Shown: positions 1 to 5,628 of the stretch, in pieces
Layout of the letters: each line of letters opens with the position of its first letter
Position numbering within the stretch: the first letter of the stretch is position 1
Assembly: GCA_003447545.1 (NCBI GenBank)
Contig: DLYX01000407.1
Span: 1 to 12,738 of the forward strand
DNA: 12,738 bases
Source: Deltaproteobacteria bacterium
GTDB taxonomy: Bacteria; Desulfobacterota; Binatia; UBA12015
Direction of reading: 5' to 3'
The notes under the pieces: model-generated
Seen by the model: only the letters and a program-made list of their open reading frames with translations
What the model was told of the DNA's origin: nothing
Databases searched by the model: none
Program-made: the position numbers and the translations under genes

Positions 1-278
1 ACCTGCGAGTGGCAGTTCATGCAGGTTTGGGTAGGCGGCATACCCGCGTAGGCCGCGTCCTCGACCGTCGTGTGACAATAACGGCAATCGATCCCCAACT
101 CCCCGGAGTGGTGCCGGTGACTGAACTGAATGGGCTGCTCGCGAGCCACGCCCTGGCCGGTGGCCCACGGAGAGCGATTGAGGGTACTCGCGAGGAAAAA
201 GAACAGGCCTACCAAGCCGATGCCCCCGAAAATGACGACGCGCGACAAGACGTTCTGACTGCGATGAAAGATCTGCAC
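1..278 (-). CDS. actA: ActA-like multihaem cytochrome c subunit of alternative complex III, N-terminal part (runs off the left edge)
   Basis: I found this frame by translating the minus strand; only the first ~92 residues are inside the window. It opens with a short basic stretch (MQIFHRSQN), then one hydrophobic segment (about residues 14-32, a signal anchor). A periplasmic part follows, with QFSHRHHSGELGIDCRYCH (haem motif C65-x2-C68-H69, upstream His residues) and a second motif CMNCH (C86-H90) after PPTQT. This order matches the pentahaem ActA subunit of the quinol:cytochrome c oxidoreductase called alternative complex III, which passes electrons from quinol to periplasmic carriers. The start is uncertain. 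GTG at 278 fits the family N-terminus, but TTG at 287 and GTG at 311 are also in frame, and a stop lies at 345-347. ActB and further subunits would be expected to the left, outside the window. A related tetrahaem or class III cytochrome is the alternative. Confidence 0.8.
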   Translation of the reverse strand, partial: MQIFHRSQNVLSRVVIFGGIGLVGLFFFLASTLNRSPWATGQGVAREQPIQFSHRHHSGELGIDCRYCHTTVEDAAYAGMPPTQTCMNCHSQ

Positions 279-343
279 TACCTTCAAGTTAAGCTCGCCA
301 GCGCCCAGCACAAGATAAGAAAGATTGTATTTTTTAAAATTAA

Positions 344-349
344 ATTATA
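344..349 (-). promoter_or_regulatory. Putative -10 box (TATAAT) of the actA-like gene
   Basis: Read on the minus strand, this is a perfect TATAAT inside a strikingly AT-rich patch (about 320-360) in otherwise GC-rich DNA. It lies about 65 bases upstream of the preferred actA start, which fits a promoter with a short leader. No good -35 hexamer is visible at the right distance; the best is a weak CAGACA about 20 bases upstream. The call therefore rests on the -10 box, the base composition and the position. Confidence 0.4.
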
Positions 350-626
350 AGATAGAATGATACGTCATTTGTCTGATCGTCAGCCCAAATGCGCCGACGC
401 TCACCCCGCGAGAGCAGTCGAGCCCTGAAAAGCACCCTTTCTCCGGGACTATTTTCAGTCGCGCCAAAATCCTCCCGGGTTCAAGCTCGACTCGATCGGC
501 TTCCGCGCCAGCCGCCTGCCCGGTGCGAATCGCCCCGCCGCCTGGTGAAGCCACTTGACGACCTTGAAAATTGATCAAGAATTGGTGGTGAAGGTTTTAA
601 CGGCAATTTCAGACAAGGAACGGAAA
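350..626. other. Intergenic stretch with no recognised gene
   Basis: Between the actA promoter and the small ORF at 627 I see no convincing coding region. Short open frames exist on both strands (about 61 and 77 codons), but their translations are basic or Pro/Gly-rich, typical of GC-rich noncoding DNA, and lack a ribosome-binding site or family motif. A weak promoter-like pair on the plus strand (TTGACG at 555-560, AAGAAT about 16 bases later) could serve the 627 ORF; this is tentative. Confidence 0.4.
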
Positions 627-812
627 ATGATCTCGAACCCTATCAATAACGGCCCCTCAATCACGGCAAGAACGCTTCAGGCAATCGCCGGAGCGATCCT
701 GGGACATCCCCAAACCACAGGACTGCAGACCGCTGCGGTTGCACCGGATGGCCATACGGCCACTGCCCTGACCCATTATGGTCGGCGCAGACGTCGCCGC
801 ATGCGCCGCTAG
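627..812 (+). CDS. Hypothetical 61-aa protein with an arginine-rich tail
   Basis: I do not recognise this protein. The ATG at 627 is preceded by a good ribosome-binding site (AAGGA at 615-619, 7 bases upstream), which is the main reason to list it. The frame can also be read from a TTG at 555 (85 residues), but that start has no such site. The predicted protein begins MISNPINNGPS, has a mildly hydrophobic Ala/Ile/Leu stretch around residues 14-26, and ends in a run of arginines (HYGRRRRRRMRR). A short hydrophobic part followed by a basic tail is seen in some very small membrane proteins, including phage holins, but one moderate hydrophobic patch does not support that name. It could also be a chance frame. 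It stands alone on the plus strand between two minus-strand genes. Confidence 0.3.
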   Translation: MISNPINNGPSITARTLQAIAGAILGHPQTTGLQTAAVAPDGHTATALTHYGRRRRRRMRR

Positions 813-863
813 GCATGCGCAGCGTCTCGGGTTGCTGCCGACAGACCTAACGAACATAGCCGC

Positions 864-878
864 CCGGGATTAGCCCGG
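864..878. repeat. Short inverted repeat, 5-bp stem
   Basis: CCGGG and CCCGG arms flank the loop ATTAG. It lies about 50 bases after the small plus-strand ORF and about 105 bases beyond the end of the minus-strand gene that stops at 985. There is no T-run on either side, so it is at best a weak transcript-end structure. The rest of 813-984 shows nothing I can name. Confidence 0.2.
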
Positions 879-984
879 AGAGACGGCAGAGATCTCCTGC
901 TAGCCTCTGGCCCCCGGGAAGGCGAACGAGCTTACGGCCGGCATTGGAGCGAGGAACAGGCCTCCAAGCCGGTTGCATACCTGA

Positions 985-1413
985 TTACATCTCGTCCCCA
1001 CGGAGAGCGTCGATAAACAGATGGGCTGCGCCGGAGGCGCAATCCAACTCTGCAGGTAGTTCCGATCCTCCAACAGCTTCGAGCCGGTAAGACAGCAGGT
1101 CCGCTGCGAGGTCAAGGACCGGATCGGAAAGTTCGACGAGCGCCGCAACGTCCTCCGATCCGGTGCTGCAGACAAGATCGGCATTGGGAGGATCCTCGGC
1201 AAATGAATTCTCGCCCTTCTGCCATACGTCGATGAAATCCGCCGTCGTGGCCCGACCAACTTCCCGGTAAGGGCGGTCGGAGAACCATGCGACTTCCTGC
1301 AGCCCCTCGAGGATCAAGCGATCGCCCCTTAAATAAGCTTCATTTGCCGACTGCACAAAAAGCAGCTCCGGCCCGTCGTAAGCGCCAGACCCGAACTTTC
1401 GGGTCTGGCGCAA
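985..1413 (-). CDS. Small conserved 'FSDRP/DPPNA' protein, apparently lacking its signal peptide
   Basis: The 142-codon frame carries a block (AWFSDRPYREVGRATTADF, then W-x2-GENSFAEDPPNADL) that I recall from small secreted proteins of unknown function in varied proteobacteria, with consensus F-S/T-DRPxRxxG...FxxxWxxGxxSFAxDPPNAxL. I have no firm family name. The C-terminal part (VELSDPVLDLAADLLSYRLEAV) also fits that pattern, where a beta-strand stretch follows DPPNA. Family members as I recall them begin with a signal peptide. Here no more than 19 codons precede the conserved core, none hydrophobic. The longest start is a TTG at 1413, five bases after the stop of the upstream lectin gene, and its first codons lie inside a perfect 14-bp hairpin. 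GTG at 1356 is an alternative giving 123 residues. The gene looks N-terminally truncated, but a cytoplasmic variant or translation coupled to the upstream gene is possible. Confidence 0.55.
   Translation of the reverse strand: MRQTRKFGSGAYDGPELLFVQSANEAYLRGDRLILEGLQEVAWFSDRPYREVGRATTADFIDVWQKGENSFAEDPPNADLVCSTGSEDVAALVELSDPVLDLAADLLSYRLEAVGGSELPAELDCASGAAHLFIDALRGDEM
1382..1411 (-). terminator. Perfect 14-bp hairpin just after the lectin/DUF4215 gene
   Basis: Arms GCGCCAGACCCGAA (1382-1395) and TTCGGGTCTGGCGC (1398-1411) pair perfectly around a 2-base centre, so the real loop would be about 4-6 bases. It starts 8 bases after the TAG stop of the large secreted-protein gene, where an intrinsic terminator is expected. 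No T-run follows directly on either strand; the nearest is a T5 about 22 bases further on the minus strand. It may be a Rho-assisted or RNA-stabilising 3' structure rather than a classic terminator. It overlaps the first codons of the longest reading of the next gene. Confidence 0.6.
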
Positions 1414-1418
1414 GGCGA

Positions 1419-4172
1419 CTAGTCAAGCGCCGGGCCGCACGTCATCCCGCGCTTGTTCCCAACGCATTGGTCGGTTGTCCCGTCCAGCGCGATATCCGCC
1501 GCCGGGCCGAGAGTGAGAGTCACCGTCAGTGGACCTTGAGGATCCGTGCCCTCTTCCGGGGTCAGACCGCCAATCAGGCGCACCTTGTAGTTGCCTGTCG
1601 GTGCACGCCGCCGCTGCTCGAACTTGATGATCAGCTTCGGTTTGGAGTACGTGCTCTCGCGCATCACGCATCTGAGGACTCGTTCCGGCATCAAGCGACA
1701 ATCGGACGACGCAAACGTGTAGGTATGCGACTGGCTACCGATCACGACTTCCGCCGTAATGCCCGCGGTTGCCACCATCAAAGGCCCCGTGCCCGGATCG
1801 TTCGAGGTCAACGTGCCCTTGATCACCACACCACCGGGCTTGTTACCGGTTTTATTGATGCGGGCGCTCTGAATGGCCAGACTCAGGTACGACGGGTCGC
1901 ACTCGTTGGGAATCCCGTTATCGTCCACGTCGGGACCGTCCGGGTTGCAGCATAGACCCAGAAGACAGACGTCATCCTCACTCAGTTCGCTGCCGTCATC
2001 ACAGGTCGTCAGGTCCGGCGTCCAGATATCCGTGCCACACTGCCTGGAGGCACCGTCGCATTGCTCGGCCGGATCGCACGTCGCATCGGCCGAAGCCCGA
2101 CACTCCGTCCCGGCGGTCGCAATCGCGTCGCTCGGACACTCGGCATCACTACCGGTACACGTCTCGGCCAGGTCACAGGCACCATCCTGCGCCCGACATT
2201 CCGTGCCCGCATTGCCGGCGGGGTGGGTACAGGTGCCGCTGCCATTACAGATATCCCGCGTACAGGTCTTGTCGTCCGCGGTACATGCCGTCTCGGCCGG
2301 GAGGTCATTGACCACGCAAGTACCAGAACCGTTACAGGTGTCCTGGTCCGAGCAATCCGTGGCCGCGTCTCCGCAGGTCGTACTGGCATCGAAATGGTTC
2401 ACCGCACACACACCGGCACCGTCACAGGTATCCTGATCCGAGCACTCGGTGGCCGCGTCGCCACAGCTGGTCGTCGCGGCAACAAAGCCGTTGTCGACGC
2501 ACGTGCCAGCCCCGTCACAAGTATCCTGCACGATACATTCCGTGCCGGTATCCCCGCAGCTACTGGCAGATGCTTCGAAATCACAGGTCGCCGAGCAGCA
2601 ATCGCCGCCCGCCGTCCCGCCATCGTCACATTGCTCGGCACCCACCACGATCGAGTCGCCGCAGACCGTATTGCAGGTCGTCGGCTCGGCACCGTCACAA
2701 TTCCAACCGGACTCGACAACACAGGCATCCGAGCAACCGTCAGCGTTGTCCGTACCCGAATCGTCACAGGTCTCGGGCGCATCCACCAGCCCGTCGCCAC
2801 AGACAATCTGATGACAGACGCTCGGCTCGGCCGTATCACACGCCCAACCCGATTCGACCGCACAGCTATCCGAGCAACCATCGCCCGTCGCGGTGCCGTT
2901 GTCGTCACAGGTCTCGGCTGCGACCATCAGGCCGTCACCACAGACACTCGCACAGACATTGTTTTCCTCGACCAGGCAAACGCCCGAACTGCCCCAGCGC
3001 AACACGTTGTCCGAGTCATACGCGGACAAATACACGTTGTCCGCGCTGTCGGTGGCTACGGCATAAGCGCCCGCCAATCCGAAATCGGCACTGTTCATGA
3101 TCTCGGTAACAGCCCGGGGCGCCTCATTTGTGCAGGTTCCGGCGCAGGCAAAGCCCGATTCGGCCTGGCAGACATCCGAGCAGCCATCGTTATTGCTGGT
3201 GCCGCCGTCATCACAGGTCTCAGCACCCGTGACGATATCGTCGCCACAGACCTCGGTACAAGTGCCGCTCGCGCAATCCCAACCGGTCTCAACCGCGCAG
3301 GTATCCGAGCAACCGTCACCGACATCGGTGTCGCCGTCATCACAAGCCTCGGGCGCATCCAACAGGCCATCGCCACAAACGATCTCATGGCAGTCACTGG
3401 GGTCTGCGTCATCGCAAGCCCAGTCCGACTCGACCACACAGACATCCGAGCAACCATCGCCCGGAGAGGTGCCGTCGTCGTCACAGGTCTCGGCGCCGGC
3501 CACGATCCCGTCGCCGCAAGTCGTGGTGCAAACGCTGGGCTCGGACGTACAGTCAAAGCCCGATTCGACCTGACAGGTCGCCGAGCAGCCATCGTCGGCG
3601 TCGCGGTTGCCGTCATCACAGGTTTCGCCATCGTCCGACTGGATGGTGCCGTCGCCGCACGCAATCAACGCCACGCCCGCACAGGTCGTTGCGCCCTCGG
3701 TGCACTGGTCGCCTGTGGTCTCGGGATTACCGTCATTGCACGACTGGCCACCGCAACCCGCGGTCGCGGCACAAGAGTCACCGCCGCTGGGGCCGACATA
3801 GCAGGAGTCGGTCGCCATCGTCGGGAACTCGATGACGTAGCCCTGCTGAGTGGCACCGATACGCCCGGAGTACCAAAGGTCGTTGCTGTTGAGATATGCA
3901 TAGAAGTGTCCGGGCTCGCTCGGCACATGGCGCGGGTTATTTCCCGCCCAATGCTCATAGGCCCCGTCCACCGGAGTACAATCGTAGTTGCCCGCATCAT
4001 CGACGCAGACCACAGTGCCGGGATCGTCCGTCCAGACCCAGTCTCCGCTGCTCGTATAGTAGGGATGGTCGGTCAGCCCGATCCACGCCAGCAATCCGCC
4101 GGCCGCTTGCTCGGCATCGCTATCTTCCTGAGCACTCGTGTATACTGACGAGCTGGCCCTGGACGCCATCAT
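1419..4172 (-). CDS. Large secreted lectin/DUF4215 Cys-rich protein, C-terminal part after a frameshift
   Basis: This frame continues the lectin gene that starts at 5289, from base 4140 onward. The coding start given is an in-frame ATG-ATG at 4170-4172, but true homology begins at about 4140. In order it encodes: the rest of the third lectin-like module (LLAWIGLTDHPYY ... QQGYVIEF); a Cys-rich linker; seven DUF4215/'Myxococcus disulfide' repeats of the form CGDG...E-x-CDDG...DGCS-x2-C...E (about 2559-3659); a ~65-residue interruption with an NHL-like strand (AVATDSADNVYLSAYDSDN); three or more 'CGDxxTxCxxQDTCxGxGxC' repeats (about 2016-2558); and a ~155-residue beta-rich C-terminal domain. 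Such proteins are usually exported and disulfide-rich; their function is mostly unknown and adhesion is a guess. No MYXO-CTERM, PEP-CTERM, LPXTG or terminal membrane anchor is visible, so retention at the surface is unexplained. Alone, this half has no signal peptide. Confidence 0.8.
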   Translation of the reverse strand: MMASRASSSVYTSAQEDSDAEQAAGGLLAWIGLTDHPYYTSSGDWVWTDDPGTVVCVDDAGNYDCTPVDGAYEHWAGNNPRHVPSEPGHFYAYLNSNDLWYSGRIGATQQGYVIEFPTMATDSCYVGPSGGDSCAATAGCGGQSCNDGNPETTGDQCTEGATTCAGVALIACGDGTIQSDDGETCDDGNRDADDGCSATCQVESGFDCTSEPSVCTTTCGDGIVAGAETCDDDGTSPGDGCSDVCVVESDWACDDADPSDCHEIVCGDGLLDAPEACDDGDTDVGDGCSDTCAVETGWDCASGTCTEVCGDDIVTGAETCDDGGTSNNDGCSDVCQAESGFACAGTCTNEAPRAVTEIMNSADFGLAGAYAVATDSADNVYLSAYDSDNVLRWGSSGVCLVEENNVCASVCGDGLMVAAETCDDNGTATGDGCSDSCAVESGWACDTAEPSVCHQIVCGDGLVDAPETCDDSGTDNADGCSDACVVESGWNCDGAEPTTCNTVCGDSIVVGAEQCDDGGTAGGDCCSATCDFEASASSCGDTGTECIVQDTCDGAGTCVDNGFVAATTSCGDAATECSDQDTCDGAGVCAVNHFDASTTCGDAATDCSDQDTCNGSGTCVVNDLPAETACTADDKTCTRDICNGSGTCTHPAGNAGTECRAQDGACDLAETCTGSDAECPSDAIATAGTECRASADATCDPAEQCDGASRQCGTDIWTPDLTTCDDGSELSEDDVCLLGLCCNPDGPDVDDNGIPNECDPSYLSLAIQSARINKTGNKPGGVVIKGTLTSNDPGTGPLMVATAGITAEVVIGSQSHTYTFASSDCRLMPERVLRCVMRESTYSKPKLIIKFEQRRRAPTGNYKVRLIGGLTPEEGTDPQGPLTVTLTLGPAADIALDGTTDQCVGNKRGMTCGPALD
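2559..3659 (-). repeat. Seven DUF4215-type Cys-rich repeats with a higher-order duplication
   Basis: Seven copies of a ~35-residue unit are visible, each with CGD(G/D/S), E-x-CDD, D-x-CS and a closing C. Copies 2-3 and copies 5-6 match as pairs. Both pairs contain W-x-CD...P-S-x-CH-x-IVCGDGL-x-DAPE-x-CDD, while the neighbouring copies lack the DAPE block. The array therefore grew by duplicating a two-repeat unit. Between copies 4 and 5 (about 2943-3137) lies a non-repeat segment. The strong codon periodicity produces a long but spurious open frame on the plus strand (2061-4148). Confidence 0.75.
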
Positions 4173-5190
4173 AATACCAATCTCTGGCGACGCGCTCGGC
4201 ATCCGGCCAGGAAATCCCGTTGTCAAAGACCCCGGCATAGGTATGCCCATTTGCGCCGGTCACAATCCGCGACTGCCAAGCATCCGACGTTGTGAAGGGA
4301 GTGGTCGCGGTGACCGGAGCTTCGTCCACCGGCACGTCAAATTCGATCACGTAGCCCTGCTGCGTGGCTCCCATTTTCGAAGTCGTCCAGAGCTGGTTGG
4401 CGGAAATCGATGCGTAGAAATACGCCGGCTCGCTCGGCACATGGCGCGGATTGTTTCCCGCCCAGTTCTGATAAGCCCCGCCCTCGGGCGTGCAATTGTA
4501 GTTGCCACCATCGTCGACGCAGACCACCGTGCTCGGATCATCCGACCAGACCCAGTCTCCCGCAGTCGTATAATAAGGATGATCGGTCAGCCCGATCCAC
4601 GCCAGCAATTGATCGGCCACCGCACCGACCATGGCCTGCTCCTCCGCACTCGAGATGCTCACCAGGTGACCCTGCACGCCCTGATATTCCCAGTCCTTCG
4701 CCAGAAGCTCGGCTTCCGCCCAGGTCTTGCCCGAATCGAGGACCGCTGCATAGACGTGTCCGTCCGGGCCCGTCGTGATGCGCCCACCGTAAGCATCCGC
4801 CCCGGTAAACGTCTTCGTCGGGGTCACCGGGGTGTTGTCCACCGGCACCGCAAAGCGAATCACGTAGCCCGCCTGCTGCGCTATATCGGTCGAGCCGTAC
4901 CAGAGCATATTGTTGTTCAAGTAGGTAGTTGTCGCTGATGCTTGTGGCTGATTCGCGGCGTAGTTTTCGTAGCCTGAGCCCGGCGTAATCCATACACGCA
5001 GGCCGTTTGCCACCGCACCGGCAAGCTGCTGCTCGTCAATATCGTTGATGATGGCGACTTCACCGGCAACACCCTGGTAGGTGTAGCCCTGCGCAGCAAC
5101 CACCGCCTCGGCATACGTCCTCGCGCCAAATACCGCCGCCCAGTAGCTGCCGTCCCCGGCGAGAGTGACAGAGCCGAAGGCGTCTGACTC
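3820..5190 (-). repeat. Three tandem lectin-like modules with a 513-bp period
   Basis: The same landmark, GTAGCCC on the plus strand (encoding GYVI in GYVIRF/GYVIEF), occurs at 4864, 4351 and 3837. Modules 1 and 2 are exactly 513 bp (171 codons) apart; modules 2 and 3 are 514 bp apart. Modules 2 and 3 are close copies, sharing WIGLTDHPYY, NWAGNNPRHVPSEP or HWAGNNPRHVPSEP, and GATQQGYVIEF. Module 1 is more diverged and lacks the insert with the Cys pair. The one-base excess marks a frameshift inside module 3. Confidence 0.85.
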
Positions 5191-5289
5191 GGTGAATTCG
5201 GCCGCATGGGCCGGGGCCGATCCCGAGAGGGTGCCGATCAGCAGGGCGAAGGAAAAAGACAAGGCAGATAAGGAATTCTTGAACGACAT
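4120..5289 (-). CDS. Large secreted lectin/DUF4215 protein, N-terminal part (signal peptide and C-type-lectin-like modules)
   Basis: The ATG at 5289 is chosen because it begins a clear Sec signal peptide (MSFKNSLSAL..., hydrophobic core, then SAPAHA|AEF, cleavage near residue 29) and has GGAG 11 bases upstream. Longer reading to 5400 adds only basic residues before the signal. Modules of the C-type-lectin-like fold follow at about residues 32-147, 161-317 and 331 onward. Each begins F-T-x-(S/A)-DA, then (T/S)-x2-(D/E)-A, GVQG-(H/Q)-LVSI and, where complete, WIGL ... GYVIEF. Such modules often bind sugars or proteins extracellularly; ligand residues cannot be assigned here. The frame ends at 4120 in the middle of module 3: after GVQGQLVSI it reads HECSGR and stops, while the lost sequence (TSAQEDSDAEQ...) continues in the next frame. 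Removing one base near 4141 joins both parts into 1,289 residues. As written, only a 389-residue truncated protein would be made. Confidence 0.82.
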   Translation of the reverse strand: MSFKNSLSALSFSFALLIGTLSGSAPAHAAEFTESDAFGSVTLAGDGSYWAAVFGARTYAEAVVAAQGYTYQGVAGEVAIINDIDEQQLAGAVANGLRVWITPGSGYENYAANQPQASATTTYLNNNMLWYGSTDIAQQAGYVIRFAVPVDNTPVTPTKTFTGADAYGGRITTGPDGHVYAAVLDSGKTWAEAELLAKDWEYQGVQGHLVSISSAEEQAMVGAVADQLLAWIGLTDHPYYTTAGDWVWSDDPSTVVCVDDGGNYNCTPEGGAYQNWAGNNPRHVPSEPAYFYASISANQLWTTSKMGATQQGYVIEFDVPVDEAPVTATTPFTTSDAWQSRIVTGANGHTYAGVFDNGISWPDAERVARDWYYDGVQGQLVSIHECSGR

Positions 5290-5419
5290 GATGGGTGATA
5301 CTCCAGAGATTTGATTGGGTCTTGAACGTCGGTTGGTAAGTGCTGAGATCAGCAAGGCAGCAGGGCGAGACGGAACTTGACACGACTGGGAGGATCGCAA
5401 TGCAACTTTATCTGGTTTC

Positions 5420-5434
5420 TCTCACACGGTGAGA
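5420..5434. promoter_or_regulatory. Small inverted repeat TCTCAC-acg-GTGAGA, possible operator
   Basis: A perfect 6-bp inverted repeat with a 3-base centre lies about 130 bases upstream of the lectin gene start. Its size and symmetry fit a dimeric regulator site, but such short repeats also arise by chance and no second copy was found nearby. Confidence 0.2.
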
Positions 5435-5490
5435 CACTTCGTCGATAACTGCGGACCTCCCTAGCCTCCAGAGAGCTGCATAGGGGTTTA

Positions 5491-5503
5491 CCCCCCCCCC
5501 CCC
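5491..5503. repeat. 13-base poly-C (poly-G on the minus strand) tract
   Basis: Thirteen consecutive C residues follow GGGGTTTA, so the minus strand reads G13-TAAA-CCCC. The tract lies about 200 bases upstream of the signal-peptide start of the lectin gene. Homopolymers of this length are unstable in replication and also prone to sequencing errors. In some bacteria, tracts like this near surface-protein genes change promoter spacing and so expression. Here that role is only a possibility. Confidence 0.8.
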
Positions 5504-5586
5504 GCTCCGGGTAGTTCCGCGAGTCGCTGGCCTGAGATACCTTCGTTCTTCAAGCCGCACGGATTGGCGCTGCGGAAACCCGCCCC

Positions 5587-5604
5587 GGCCCCTACTCGGG
5601 GGCC
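5587..5604 (-). terminator. Hairpin after the serine hydrolase gene
   Basis: GGCCCC and GGGGCC arms around a 6-base loop lie 25 bases beyond the hydrolase stop codon. The stem is short but all G-C. No T-run follows on the minus strand, so this is a candidate transcript-end structure rather than a clear intrinsic terminator. Confidence 0.35.
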
Positions 5605-5628
5605 TGTGCCGAAGCCGACACGGCAGCG

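Larger units (their letters stand above)
5290..5628. other. Upstream region of the lectin gene
   Basis: This 339-bp stretch lies between the lectin gene start and the end of the next minus-strand gene. It holds a 13-base C run, a small inverted repeat and a terminator-like hairpin, listed separately, plus the GGAG ribosome-binding site just before 5289. I could not fix a convincing -35/-10 pair. No coding region beyond the short upstream extension of the lectin frame is credible. Confidence 0.5.

Noticed and set aside
2399..3664. Other long frames antisense to or overlapping the repeat array on both strands
   Set aside because: They are low-complexity, Arg/Pro/Ser-rich translations caused by the same repeats; the minus-strand frame with conserved Cys spacing explains the DNA.
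2061..4148. Very long plus-strand open frame (695 codons)
   Set aside because: It is exactly antisense to the DUF4215 and lectin coding region. Its translation is a repetitive Arg/Ala/Thr-rich shadow with no family motif, and its openness follows from the periodic codon use of the real gene.
4120..4172. Programmed ribosomal frameshift at the lectin junction
   Set aside because: No slippery heptamer, homopolymer or obvious downstream structure is visible at ATACACGAG. A plain insertion explains the one-base excess over the module period, though recoding cannot be fully excluded.
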